A DNA stretch of 37,742 bases from CAYRLW01 sp964425215 (GCA_964425215.1 CAYRLW010000037.1:1-37742); one strand, 5' to 3'; counted from the first letter of the stretch, positions 7,848-16,416 are shown. A program made the numbers and translations. The notes: generated by a model from the letters alone, not told the origin.

Positions 7848-7906
7848 GTAATTCCCGTAAGGAATTACTTAAGTCCAGTCTAAAAAAAATGATTTTTAGA
7901 ATAGAC
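7848..7906. repeat. Two hairpins in the bamA leader region
   Basis: GTAATTCC (7848-7855) and GGAATTAC (7861-7868) form a perfect 8-bp stem with a five-base loop. Next to it AGTCTA and TAGACT enclose an A/T-rich inner stem (about 7876-7906). Both lie in the 221-bp spacer between tamB and bamA. I see no strong promoter here; the best minus-strand candidate is a TAAAAT about 55 bp before the bamA ATG. Confidence 0.5.
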
Positions 7907-7916
7907 TCGCTATTTA

Positions 7917-7953
7917 AGGCTCTTTCAAAAGTAACAGACTTTTGAAAGAACCT
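7917..7953. repeat. Dispersed palindrome, copy 1 (overlaps tamB stop)
   Basis: TCTTTCAAAAGT (7921-7932) and ACTTTTGAAAGA (7938-7949) form a perfect 12-bp stem with loop AACAG; three further outer pairs reach 7917 and 7953. The end of the palindrome overlaps the tamB TGA. It shares arm and loop sequence with the copies at 19589-19630, 19702-19740 and 30094-30134. Confidence 0.75.
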
Positions 7954-10900
7954 CATTTAAGAGACCATTTCCAGCTAAGGGTAAAGGATTGGTCATCAAT
8001 AAATAAATGTTCTGGATGGGTAGGCACAAAGTCCCACCGAATGTTAAAAAGCGGAGTCCGCAAATCCATTCCAATATCCGGTTCTAGCGTCATACCTCCA
8101 AACAAATCGTAGGCCTTGGTAGGGTCGTACCGTAAAGATACCATGGATTGGACGAATAAGTTAGGTCCAAAGTACTTCCCCATGAAAACAGTTGTATTGT
8201 CGAAATAGTTACCCAGGCCGTTCATCCTGTCAACCGTCTCGTACCGTAATCCCGTGGCTTTGAGCACAGCGTTCTGAAGAACCTGGGTCCGTACGGAGAA
8301 CATATCCAAGTTCAATGTATCCCGAATATTCTTTTCAAACACCCGGATTACGTTAAATTGAGCGAAAACGTCCGAGGAAGCGGCAATAAGGGCGTTCTGG
8401 ATCTGGTTCGGGTTGTTCTGGGAACTAAGGGTCAAGTTTTGCCCTAAAATTGATAAAATGTCAAACTGGGAAAGGGGTGGATCGGATTCTAACCGGGGCG
8501 TAAAGGTACTTAAGGGGGCGTCGTCTACCACCAGGGCGATGGTCACGGGCCCCTCATCGGTCCTATCTCGAATCTCCGCACGTAGAATCAATCGGGGGTC
8601 AAAGTGGATCTCATTTTCGTTAAAGGTTAAAATTCCTTCGGTTATGTAAAAACTCCGCTGAAAGTAAAAAACTTCACCCCCTCGAAATTGGACTTTTCCC
8701 GTCAGGGCGAAGCGGCCGGCCACGCTGTTGGAAAGGATATGGAGGTTAGACCCGATATCCGCGTACCCTCGGACTACGGGGAGTTCCTCCGAGGGCCAGA
8801 GGAATTCGACCTTTCGGTCCGTTTTGATTAAAAGGTCCACAAAAATAGGAAAGACTTCCCCCCCGCTCGCACCCTGAGCTTCGGTCATCGCCTTGGTATC
8901 CAGGGTCACTTGGGTGTTTTGGGCCGTTAGTACACCTCCAATTTTAAAACCCGCCTCGTCTAAGGCCAAATTGAGGTTTCCCGAAGCGAGTCCCAGGGCG
9001 TGGACCCCAAAGAGGGAATTTTTAAACGGGATGGCGTTGGTCTGGGGAACAGAAATATCCATGGTAAAGGTAGTGGGAATCCACCGGTCAAAATAAAATT
9101 TGGCCGTAATGGTCCCGTACCCCTTTTCCGCGGGAAGGTTCAGGGGCCCAAAACTCATTTCGTTACCGTTAAAAACAAGGTTTACCGAAGCGGGGCCCAA
9201 TTCTCCTACGACCCAATCGGGAACCCTCAAACGAATGCTCTTTCCCTCCGCCCGGCCGGAAAACTCCGGATCGCTCAGGGGACCCGTAATTCGAATGGTA
9301 GCGTTTAGAAAGCCCCCCGTAAAATTAACGATCGATTGCAGGTTAAAAAGGGACCAAAACACGGGAAAATCCACGTAGAGGTCCTTGGTGGAAGCGTCTA
9401 TGACCCCGTGTAAAAGGGTACCCGTCATGGAGCCCCGTAGCGGGAGGGGGTTGGAAAAAGCGGCGTAAAACGCCCCGCCCTGCCCTACCTGGAGTCGGAT
9501 AGAATTTTTTGGCCCCCCATTGATGGCTATCGTTTCCCCATCCTTTACAAGGTTAAATTGAAAAGCCTCGGAGGACTGCCAAGCGTCCACCCGGGCGCTT
9601 TGAACATTTATGGAACCCCGCAGATTTGTTAATCCCTCCATCGACTTATCCCAGGTGTCGAAGGGCGAAAAGGCGAGCTCCCCGCCCCCGCTTATATCCA
9701 TGTCCCGACCAAAAGCGGTTCCCTTGAGCCGAAATGAACCGGAAGCCTTTTGGCCCAGTCGGTCAATTTTAAATTGGGGAACCTGTACGTTTAAACCTCC
9801 GTAGGCCAGGGACAGGTCTTCCACGTCCAAACTGCGGGGGGTTAGGGAAAGGGAGGTACCCAGGGTGACATCCTGATCCCCCATTTTTGTCTGCAGGGAT
9901 GCTAGTTTACAGTCCACCGAATAGGAGGACCAGTCTTTCCAGAGAAGGCGGATTTCCCCGGTGGCCCTGGCGGCTTCGGCGTTGGGGACCACCCTGGCAA
10001 GTTGAGCCTTAACCAGATAAAGCCGCAGGGATACGGTGCCCCCCTGAAACGAGGAATTCATCTCGTACCGTTCGTTTCCCGAAGTATCGTTTAACTGTAG
10101 GTTGCCGGATATGGAAGAGAACCCCCGATCCCAGGTAGCCGTCGCCCGTCCGGACAAGGGCCCCCGACCATCGTCGTAGGATAGGCGGGTAAGGTTCGCG
10201 CCCTCCTGGTTTACCGTACCCCCGAGATTCGCGGTGACGGCTTTGCTGGTTAGAAGGGACACTTCCGTAATCCCCAGAGTATCCACGGTGATAGACCATT
10301 CGGTAGGGTTAACCCAACGGAAACTGCCCGCGAAGGAAAGTTTAGGACGTTGTTCTTCCCAGGGAATCGGAAGGGCTTGAAATTGAAGGATGCCCGATAT
10401 TTCGCCCCCCTCGGCAATCGAGAGGTGTGACGAAAGACCGTAGGAACCCTGAAGACTTAAGGACCGTTGATCCAGCAGGGTACCCTCCACATGGTACGTA
10501 AGGTCCTTAAAAACCGAATCGACTTTAAAATTGATATCCGCCATGTCTGAAAAATCCGCGCTGGAAGAAAAGATCAGGCTACCGCCTGACCATACGAGGC
10601 GGCCGTCACTTATGGTAAATTGGGTATCCGTTCCGGAAATGGACGCCACCGCGAAAAAGTCCCCATTTCCCTGGTACGCGGTCACGAAACGGGGAATGTT
10701 AAAGGAAAAATGACGGAAATCGGTGGAAAAAAAGAGCTCCGTGGTCATGGAAAGACGATCCACCAAAGCAGGTAAGGGATCGGGAAGCGAAGGGACGTCG
10801 CTAAAGGATCGGAGCAGAGCCATCAGATCGGCGGCGGCGAAGGAATCTACCGAAACGGAGGCTTGCAAAAGGTTCGTTTTCCAGGTAAAGGACCCCACGG

Positions 10901-12224
10901 AAGATATCCGTGTAATTTTTACGTTTTCATAGGATTCCACGTTAGAAAACCGAAGGGCTGAAATTTGAAAGGACAGAGACTGGGCTTCCCGAATTATCCG
11001 AGCGTCCACGGCGGAAAGAATCACGGGTCCCACGGATACCTGATCGGCGAAGAGAACCAAATCGGGCCCCTCCATGGAAATCCGGACATCCGCGTCCAGC
11101 GGGTCCCCGCTCCGGGTTTTAAAGCCCGAAACTCGTAACCTTCCCTTGGGAGCCCAGGTCGCAAAATCCAGGTCTCCCTGGAATTCCAGGTTCCCCTGGG
11201 GGGGAACAACGGTAAGGGAATCGAAGTGAATGGCCCTTGCGGTTCCCTGGGCTTGAAGGTTCACCTGGGCCTTCCCAATGGGGGGTATATTATCGTAGGA
11301 GGCCCCCAGGGTACCCTGGTACGCCAGAGCACCCCGAGCTGAGAGGGAAGCCGAAAGGTTCCCAGAAAAAATCCCCCCCACGTAGGGCGCGAAGGAAACC
11401 CAAGGCCCCCGCAGGGTTACAAAACTGAGGGGAGAGAAATGATCCATCAAAAAATCCGCCCTCAGAATCTTTTTATCGAAGGTATACCCAACGGTAAGGT
11501 CGAAGGGCAGACGGTCCTTGATTTTTCTCATTTCCACGGCCCCATTTTGAAGAGCCACGTTAACCGTCAGGGGTTTTAGGGAGAAAGAGTCCCCCTCCAG
11601 ACGGGGTAGTGTTGCAGTTAGGGAACCGTTTTTTAAATCCGTCGAAATAGAAAGCGAAAATCGAGTTTCTATACGGAGGGTCCTCAAGGCCGAAGGCAGG
11701 GCGGTCAGGGTACTACGGAGGCCCATGGACCCGTCAAAACGGAGCCGGTCGTTTTCAAACCTACCTTGGATCGTAATTCTATTCACCAGAACCGAATCGT
11801 TAGCCGAGGTCCACCGAAGACTCCCCCCGTACACCCCAATTTTCAGATCCCCGTTGATTTGATTCTTTAAAAGGACCGCGGAAACGGAACCTTGATCCAC
11901 CGAAGGGGATGGGGGAAAAAATTTTTCAATCAAATCACCATCCCGGGACTCTACAAAGGAAAACTCCGGTGTATCCAAAACCANNNNNNNNNNNNNNNNN
12001 NNNNNNNNNNNNNNNNNNNNNNNNNNNNNNNNNNNNNNNNNNNNNNNNNNNNNNNNNNNNNNNNNNNNNNNNNNNNNNNNNNNGGGACGGAGGAACACCA
12101 TCGTTAGGCCTACCAGGCCTAAAAAGAGAAAAAATTCTATGATCATCCGAAATCGACGGGAACCGAGGGCCCGCGGGGAACCCGGTTTTCCATCGAGTTT
12201 ACTCTCTTTCTTTACCAAGGCCAT
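7953..12224 (-). CDS. tamB: TamB-family translocation and assembly protein (interrupted by an assembly gap)
   Basis: 1423 aa as written, counting the gap. A single N-terminal membrane anchor is at about residues 27-47, followed by an enormous repetitive beta-strand region typical of TamB/AsmA-like lipid-transport or assembly proteins. The DUF490/TamB C-terminal domain is at about 1100-1423 (GYADIGSNLHILSNS, FRGGEVFYFQRSFYI, GILTFNE, LSQFDILSILGQNL). TamB proteins bridge inner and outer membranes and assist outer-membrane protein insertion or phospholipid transfer. I chose the ATG at 12224, which has GGAG four bases upstream; the frame also opens at a TTG 15 nt earlier. The 100-N gap (11984-12083) removes sequence just after the anchor. 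It sits directly upstream of bamA. Confidence 0.92.
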   Translation of the reverse strand: MALVKKESKLDGKPGSPRALGSRRFRMIIEFFLFLGLVGLTMVFLRPXXXXXXXXXXXXXXXXXXXXXXXXXXXXXXXXXXVLDTPEFSFVESRDGDLIEKFFPPSPSVDQGSVSAVLLKNQINGDLKIGVYGGSLRWTSANDSVLVNRITIQGRFENDRLRFDGSMGLRSTLTALPSALRTLRIETRFSLSISTDLKNGSLTATLPRLEGDSFSLKPLTVNVALQNGAVEMRKIKDRLPFDLTVGYTFDKKILRADFLMDHFSPLSFVTLRGPWVSFAPYVGGIFSGNLSASLSARGALAYQGTLGASYDNIPPIGKAQVNLQAQGTARAIHFDSLTVVPPQGNLEFQGDLDFATWAPKGRLRVSGFKTRSGDPLDADVRISMEGPDLVLFADQVSVGPVILSAVDARIIREAQSLSFQISALRFSNVESYENVKITRISSVGSFTWKTNLLQASVSVDSFAAADLMALLRSFSDVPSLPDPLPALVDRLSMTTELFFSTDFRHFSFNIPRFVTAYQGNGDFFAVASISGTDTQFTISDGRLVWSGGSLIFSSSADFSDMADINFKVDSVFKDLTYHVEGTLLDQRSLSLQGSYGLSSHLSIAEGGEISGILQFQALPIPWEEQRPKLSFAGSFRWVNPTEWSITVDTLGITEVSLLTSKAVTANLGGTVNQEGANLTRLSYDDGRGPLSGRATATWDRGFSSISGNLQLNDTSGNERYEMNSSFQGGTVSLRLYLVKAQLARVVPNAEAARATGEIRLLWKDWSSYSVDCKLASLQTKMGDQDVTLGTSLSLTPRSLDVEDLSLAYGGLNVQVPQFKIDRLGQKASGSFRLKGTAFGRDMDISGGGELAFSPFDTWDKSMEGLTNLRGSINVQSARVDAWQSSEAFQFNLVKDGETIAINGGPKNSIRLQVGQGGAFYAAFSNPLPLRGSMTGTLLHGVIDASTKDLYVDFPVFWSLFNLQSIVNFTGGFLNATIRITGPLSDPEFSGRAEGKSIRLRVPDWVVGELGPASVNLVFNGNEMSFGPLNLPAEKGYGTITAKFYFDRWIPTTFTMDISVPQTNAIPFKNSLFGVHALGLASGNLNLALDEAGFKIGGVLTAQNTQVTLDTKAMTEAQGASGGEVFPIFVDLLIKTDRKVEFLWPSEELPVVRGYADIGSNLHILSNSVAGRFALTGKVQFRGGEVFYFQRSFYITEGILTFNENEIHFDPRLILRAEIRDRTDEGPVTIALVVDDAPLSTFTPRLESDPPLSQFDILSILGQNLTLSSQNNPNQIQNALIAASSDVFAQFNVIRVFEKNIRDTLNLDMFSVRTQVLQNAVLKATGLRYETVDRMNGLGNYFDNTTVFMGKYFGPNLFVQSMVSLRYDPTKAYDLFGGMTLEPDIGMDLRTPLFNIRWDFVPTHPEHLFIDDQSFTLSWKWSLK
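11984..12083. other. Assembly gap (100 N) inside tamB
   Basis: Exactly 100 unknown bases, just after the membrane anchor. The frame happens to stay open across it, but its true length is unknown. Confidence 0.95.
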
Positions 12225-12301
12225 CAAACTCCAAACCAAACTACCACGGATTCGGGAGAATTACTATTCCATAGGGTTCGCGTAAAAGCCTATAGTTTTA
12301 C

Positions 12302-12340
12302 GAGGTTTTTTAAAAAGTCTCTGCGTTTTGAAAGAGCTTC
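12302..12340. repeat. Degenerate copy of the dispersed palindrome between tamB and tmk
   Basis: GAGGTTTTTTAAAAAGT on the left and GTTTTGAAAGAGCTTC on the right resemble the two arms of the family, with several positions pairing only as G-U. It lies in the 155-bp spacer between the divergent genes tamB and tmk, just upstream of the tmk promoter. Confidence 0.45.
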
Positions 12341-12342
12341 CA

Positions 12343-12371
12343 TTGTATTTTCCTTATCGGCATGCTATAAA
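12343..12371 (+). promoter_or_regulatory. Promoter of tmk, probably giving a leaderless mRNA
   Basis: TTGTAT (12343-12348), 17 bp, TATAAA (12366-12371), then eight bases to the ATG at 12380. No Shine-Dalgarno precedes the gene. This is the same layout as at mutS. Confidence 0.65.
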
Positions 12372-12379
12372 ACCTTTCC

Positions 12380-13006
12380 ATGGTATTACGAAATTTTGTG
12401 GTCTTCGAAGGTGGAGACGGAACGGGAACCTCCACCCAGCTTTCCTTGTTAAAACAACGGACCGACCTCTTACGTGACGGTCCACAATTTTTTTTTACCT
12501 TTGAACCTACCGACGGACCCATTGGCCAATTAATTCGGCGCTCCCTTCACGGGGACCCGCCCTTACAGGCCGAAACCATAGCCCGATTGTTTGCCGCGGA
12601 CCGGAACGAACACCTCTACGGAAAGGGCGGTATCGTGGAACTCTGCGAAAAAAATAACGTGGTAATTAGCGACCGCTATGTGCTTTCTTCCCTGGTGTAC
12701 CAGGGTTTAGTCTGTAAATCCGACCTTCCCGACCGGTTGAACGCCGATTTTCCCTACCCGGAGCTGGTTCTGTACTTTGACATTCCAGCCGAAAAGGCGG
12801 ATCAACGTCTGGCTAATCGGGAAAAAAAGGATGCCTACGAAAAATTGGATTTTCAGATTCAGGTGCACCGGCGCTACGGAGAACTTTTGCCCCGATACAC
12901 CGCCCAGGGGAGCCGCCTGGTGCGGATAAACGCGGCCCTTTCTATCGAAGAAGTGGCTCAAGAGGTGTGGAGGGCCCTGCAAAATCTGCCGATACTAGGG
13001 GGGTGA
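12380..13006 (+). CDS. tmk: Thymidylate kinase with a variant P-loop
   Basis: 208 aa, the normal size. The enzyme makes dTDP from dTMP and ATP. Visible family features: FVVFEGGDGTGTSTQ at residues 6-20, the substrate segment TFEPTDGPIGQLIRRSL corresponding to the usual REP-GTP-IGE motif, the DRY motif (VVISDRYVLSSLVYQG), and a LID region (ANREKKDAYEKLD). The striking point is the P-loop: the lysine expected before S/T is threonine (T17). I recall similar GTTT-type P-loops in other treponemal Tmk sequences, so it is probably a lineage trait and not decay. No ribosome site; the promoter abuts the start. The following gene overlaps the stop by GTGA. Confidence 0.9.
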   Translation: MVLRNFVVFEGGDGTGTSTQLSLLKQRTDLLRDGPQFFFTFEPTDGPIGQLIRRSLHGDPPLQAETIARLFAADRNEHLYGKGGIVELCEKNNVVISDRYVLSSLVYQGLVCKSDLPDRLNADFPYPELVLYFDIPAEKADQRLANREKKDAYEKLDFQIQVHRRYGELLPRYTAQGSRLVRINAALSIEEVAQEVWRALQNLPILGG

Positions 13007-13641
13007 ACCGTATACGATTTCCCCGGGGCGTTACACTTTGTTCGTCCATAATCATCCTCTCGCTGATCCTCCTTCCCGTTCAAAAAGCGGGGGCCTATTA
13101 CGCCCAATACAAGGAGGAATACTATCAGTTGTACCATCTACACTATATTCAGTATCCCGACGACACGATCGAAAATATCTATTGGTTAGAACAGGCATTA
13201 AAGGCCGACTTCGCCAACCCCCTATACGCCTTGGCGTTGATAGAAAACCCGGTTCAATGGGAAAAGTACCGGTACCTTTTTATGATGCACCTTAATTTAA
13301 AAATGATAGAACAGTATCTCCTTTTGGGAGAAAAGTGGAACAAACGGTACGCGTATTTTTATAACGCCCCGTGGAAGGATCAAAACCTGGAAAGCTTGGA
13401 TACGGCAGAATCCTGTTTTAAAGCCGCCCTATCCTACTGGAAAGACGCGGTGGACTGGTCTAAAAAGTCCCAAAGCGGAAAATTCCGCTTTATAAACCTG
13501 GAACGGATTCAATACTGGGAAGACGAATCCAGCCGAATCGGCGATGGAAGCCTTAATTACGATACCATTATTCACAGGGAGTTAAAGCTCCTGGACGATG
13601 TACGGCAAAAATTCAAAGCTATGGATAAAAACACCTATTAA
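13003..13641 (+). CDS. Secreted protein of unknown function downstream of tmk
   Basis: 212 aa from the GTG at 13003, which overlaps the tmk stop (GTGA) directly after a run of G. The frame also reaches back to a GTG at 12967. An N-terminal signal peptide or anchor is clear (hydrophobic stretch about 9-25, then AGAYY). The mature part is very rich in tyrosine and tryptophan and is predicted helical (YYAQYKEEYYQLYHL; an AESCFKAALSYWKDAVDW helix-pair pattern reminiscent of a TPR). I do not recognise a family. I recall a hypothetical protein after tmk in T. pallidum too (TP0355), so it may be a treponemal periplasmic or lipid-facing protein; no function can be given. Confidence 0.7.
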   Translation: MNRIRFPRGVTLCSSIIILSLILLPVQKAGAYYAQYKEEYYQLYHLHYIQYPDDTIENIYWLEQALKADFANPLYALALIENPVQWEKYRYLFMMHLNLKMIEQYLLLGEKWNKRYAYFYNAPWKDQNLESLDTAESCFKAALSYWKDAVDWSKKSQSGKFRFINLERIQYWEDESSRIGDGSLNYDTIIHRELKLLDDVRQKFKAMDKNTY

Positions 13642-13644
13642 AAC

Positions 13645-13660
13645 GAGGTTTTTTCAAAAG
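13645..13660. repeat. Orphan half of the dispersed palindrome
   Basis: GAGGTTTTTTCAAAAG begins three bases after the stop of the preceding gene and matches the left arm of the palindrome family. No right arm follows. The rest of the 101-bp spacer to queA holds only a short ATAGC/GCTAT hairpin. Confidence 0.45.
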
Positions 13661-13742
13661 CCATATCCCTAGGGACTCCCTAAATATATCGCATAGCAAA
13701 GCTATCGGTAGCGCCGCTGGATAATCGGCCCGATAGGAAGCC

Positions 13743-14762
13743 CTACATAATCCACATGGCGTCTCCGTAGCTGAAAAATCGGTACTTTTCCCGTATTGCC
13801 TCTTTATAGGTCTCCAGTATTAAATCCCGGCCGGCAAAGGCGCAGACCAGCATTAAAAGGGTCGATTCGGGGGTATGAAAGTTGGTAAAAAGGGAGTTTA
13901 CGACCTTAAAACGATAGGGTGGATAAATAAAAATGGACGTGGAACCGGAACCCCGTTCTAGACGGCCGTTTTTCCACGCCGACTCCAGGGTCCGTACGGC
14001 GGTGGTTCCCACAGCCACGATGGGTCGTCCTTCGCTGTGGGCCCGTTCCACCAGGTCAGCGGTCTTATCTCCCACCGTATACACCTCTTCGTGCATTTTA
14101 TGATCCTCCAGCCGATCCGAACGGACGGGCAAAAAGGTTCCCAAACCCACGTGGAGGGTTACAAACGTGGTTTCTATACCCCGGCTCCGCAGGGCACCCA
14201 GAATTTCTTGGGTAAAATGAAGCCCCGCAGTGGGCGCCGCCGCAGAACCGGTGGAACGGGCGTACACGGTTTGGTAGCGGTCCTCGTCCTCCTCAGCGTC
14301 CTGCCGTTTTATGTACGGTGGCAGGGGAATATGACCGTGGATATCCAGCCAAGGATCGTCCACGGGCCTGCTAAAGGAGAGGATACGGAATTCTCCATCC
14401 TCCCCCTCAATTTCTCCCGTCACGTCTCCGTCGAATCGATAGCGGCTTCCGATCCGGCGTCGTTTAGCCCTTTTGGCCATAACTTTCCACCGGTTCTCGC
14501 CCCATCGCTCCACCAAAAGAAATTCCGCCGGAGCCCCGGTATCTTCGGCTATACCGAATAACCGGGCTTTCCGAACCCGGGAATCGTTGAACACCAAAAG
14601 GGCGTCCCGGGGCAGTAAATCCGGCAAATCGGAGACCATCCTATGTTCTTTTTTACCGGAAGTCCGGTCCAGAACCAAGAGACGGCTTTTCCCCCGTTCT
14701 GGCGGGGGGTATTGGGCGATTAATTCCTCGGGCAGATCAAAAGAGAAGTCCTTCGTTTCCAT
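13743..14762 (-). CDS. queA: S-adenosylmethionine:tRNA ribosyltransferase-isomerase QueA
   Basis: 339 aa, full length. QueA transfers the ribosyl part of AdoMet to 7-aminomethyl-7-deazaguanine in tRNA, giving epoxyqueuosine. Signatures: DFSFDLPEELIAQYPPPERGKSRLL at the N-terminus (12 to 30 in part), LLVFNDSRVRKARL, the YQTVYARSTGSAAAPTAGLHFT core, FVTLHVGLGTF, and the C-terminal FHTPESTLLMLVCAF. The ATG at 14762 overlaps the end of ruvB by 26 bp, so it is translationally coupled. Linkage of queA to ruvA-ruvB is common in bacteria. Confidence 0.96.
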   Translation of the reverse strand: METKDFSFDLPEELIAQYPPPERGKSRLLVLDRTSGKKEHRMVSDLPDLLPRDALLVFNDSRVRKARLFGIAEDTGAPAEFLLVERWGENRWKVMAKRAKRRRIGSRYRFDGDVTGEIEGEDGEFRILSFSRPVDDPWLDIHGHIPLPPYIKRQDAEEDEDRYQTVYARSTGSAAAPTAGLHFTQEILGALRSRGIETTFVTLHVGLGTFLPVRSDRLEDHKMHEEVYTVGDKTADLVERAHSEGRPIVAVGTTAVRTLESAWKNGRLERGSGSTSIFIYPPYRFKVVNSLFTNFHTPESTLLMLVCAFAGRDLILETYKEAIREKYRFFSYGDAMWIM

Positions 14763-15777
14763 CGTTTTTCCGGTTAATGTTAAGATGTTGGTAGGCCAAG
14801 GGGGTGACCATACGCCCCCGGGGAGTCCGCTGTAAAAGGCCCGCCTGAATAAGGTAGGGTTCGTAATAATCTTCCAGGGTATCTACCGCTTCGCCGACCG
14901 AAATGGCCAGGGTTTCGGCCCCCACGGGCCCACCGCCGTACCGTTCGATAATGATACGGAGGATCTCCCGATCGTACTTTTCAAGGCCCAATTGATCGAT
15001 TTCCAAACGTTTTAGCCCCTCTTCCACCACCCTCCGGCTGATATGCCCTTCTCCCAGAACTTGAGCGAAATCCCGCATCCTCCGTAAAAGGCGGTTGGCC
15101 ACCCGGGGGGTTCCCCTGGCGGAAGCGGCCAGGAGAACCCCCGCATCGACGTCTAAACTGACCTTTAGGATCCCCGCGGACCTTCGTAAAATCGCTTCCA
15201 TATCCGATTGTTCATAAAACGAAAAACGGCAGGAAATACCGAATCGGCTTATAAGGGGGCTGGAAACCATTCCCGCCTTGGTCGTGGCCCCCACCAGGGT
15301 AAAGGGGGGGATGGGAATACGGATGGTTCGCGCGCTGGGACCCTGACCGATGATCCAATCGAGCTCGTAGTCTTCCATGGCTATATAGAGCATCTCTTCG
15401 ATGGTGGGTTTTAGACGGTGAATTTCGTCTATAAAGAATACGGTCCGTTCGGATACGGTGGTAAGGATCCCCGCTAAATCCTTGGGCTTATCCAAAGCGG
15501 GGGCCGATGTAACCTTAAAATCCACCCCCAACTCGTGGGCCACCACCTGGGCTAGGGTGGTCTTTCCCAAGCCCGGAGGACCGATAAGAAAAAGGTGATC
15601 CAGACTTTCACCCCTTTCCTTCGCGGCCCGGATAAACACCGCCAGGTTTTCTTTCATCGCCGCCTGGCCAAGAAATTCTGAAAGACTTCGGGGCCTTAGG
15701 GAGAGATCCCGCTTATCCTCGTCCAATTCGGTTTCTCCATGGACCACCGAGGGTCTTTCGACGACTTTTTTAGCCAT
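14737..15777 (-). CDS. ruvB: Holliday junction branch-migration ATPase RuvB
   Basis: 346 aa. RuvB hexamers drive branch migration with RuvA. Visible motifs: RPRSLSEFLGQ, Walker A GPPGLGKTT (about 66-74), Walker B FFIDEIHRL, sensor segment TLVGATTKAGMVSSPLISRFGI with the arginine finger, and the C-terminal winged helix ending near PRGRMVTPLAYQHL. I chose the ATG at 15777; an in-frame TTG lies nine bases earlier. It begins 11 bp after the ruvA stop. Confidence 0.97.
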   Translation of the reverse strand: MAKKVVERPSVVHGETELDEDKRDLSLRPRSLSEFLGQAAMKENLAVFIRAAKERGESLDHLFLIGPPGLGKTTLAQVVAHELGVDFKVTSAPALDKPKDLAGILTTVSERTVFFIDEIHRLKPTIEEMLYIAMEDYELDWIIGQGPSARTIRIPIPPFTLVGATTKAGMVSSPLISRFGISCRFSFYEQSDMEAILRRSAGILKVSLDVDAGVLLAASARGTPRVANRLLRRMRDFAQVLGEGHISRRVVEEGLKRLEIDQLGLEKYDREILRIIIERYGGGPVGAETLAISVGEAVDTLEDYYEPYLIQAGLLQRTPRGRMVTPLAYQHLNINRKNDGNEGLLF

Positions 15778-15788
15778 GGCTTCCAATC

Positions 15789-16382
15789 CTACTGTCCGCT
15801 TAAGAGAACTATGGCCCGTTTGAACAGGGCCTTTTCCCTATCCTCGGCCTTGCCCGGTTCCCCCGAAAGTTCCCCGTCAATTTTAGCGAGCGCTTCGGTC
15901 GCGGCTTTCCGATCGTACCCCATATCGACCAGGGCTTCTACCAAATCGTTGTGGGGGGAGGATGAAACCGTTAAGGTATCCCGGACAATTTTTCCCTTGA
16001 GCGCTAAAATCATTTTTTGAGCTGTCTTTTTACCCAGACCGGGGACCGCTTCCAACCGTGCCAGGTCTTCGGTTTCCAGAGCCCGTTCCAGCTCCTCCTG
16101 ACCTATACCACCCATAATTTTAAGCGCCTGCCGGGGGCCTATTCCTTCGACCTTCATCAATTCTAAAAAGGTAGACCGCCTAGTCTCGTCGAAAAAACCA
16201 AAGAGCCGCATTTGATCTTCCCGATGGTACAGCCATACAAAAAGACGCCCCTCTTCCCCCACCTGGGGTAGTCGGGCCGAGTCCTTAAGGGGCACCGATA
16301 GATCCCATTCGATTCCCCCGGTGAGCAGGTGGACCGATTCGTTCCGTTTATCCGTGATAATTCCGCGAAGACTGTTGAACAT
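15789..16382 (-). CDS. ruvA: Holliday junction DNA helicase subunit RuvA
   Basis: 197 aa. Domain I OB-fold (MFNSLRGIITDKRNESVHLL), domain II with two helix-hairpin-helix motifs (VEGIGPRQALKIMGGIG and VPGLGKKTAQKMILALK), an acidic linker and the RuvB-binding domain III (DLVEALVDMGYDRKAATEALAKI). It binds four-way junctions. The ATG at 16382 has no good ribosome site; a -10-like TATATT ends five bases before it, so this gene may also be transcribed from its own promoter. Confidence 0.96.
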   Translation of the reverse strand: MFNSLRGIITDKRNESVHLLTGGIEWDLSVPLKDSARLPQVGEEGRLFVWLYHREDQMRLFGFFDETRRSTFLELMKVEGIGPRQALKIMGGIGQEELERALETEDLARLEAVPGLGKKTAQKMILALKGKIVRDTLTVSSSPHNDLVEALVDMGYDRKAATEALAKIDGELSGEPGKAEDREKALFKRAIVLLSGQ

Positions 16383-16387
16383 ACTTG

Positions 16388-16416
16388 AATATACCCCGAG
16401 GGAAACCTATGCGCAA
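16388..16416 (-). promoter_or_regulatory. Candidate internal promoter for ruvA-ruvB-queA
   Basis: On the minus strand TTGCGC (16411-16416), 17 bp, TATATT (16388-16393), then five bases to the ruvA ATG. The -35 box lies in the last codons of ruvC. It has the layout seen at mutS and tmk. Confidence 0.45.

Noticed and set aside
7741..7956. A 71-codon open frame between tamB and bamA.
   Set aside because: It has no ribosome site, covers the palindrome and hairpins, and its residues look like chance reading of repeats.
11984..12083. Frameshift or pseudogene in tamB.
   Set aside because: The interruption is only unknown bases; both sides are open and fit the family.
13661..13742. A possible tRNA or small RNA in the spacer before queA.
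   Set aside because: Short hairpins are present, but no cloverleaf, T-loop motif or clear promoter could be found.
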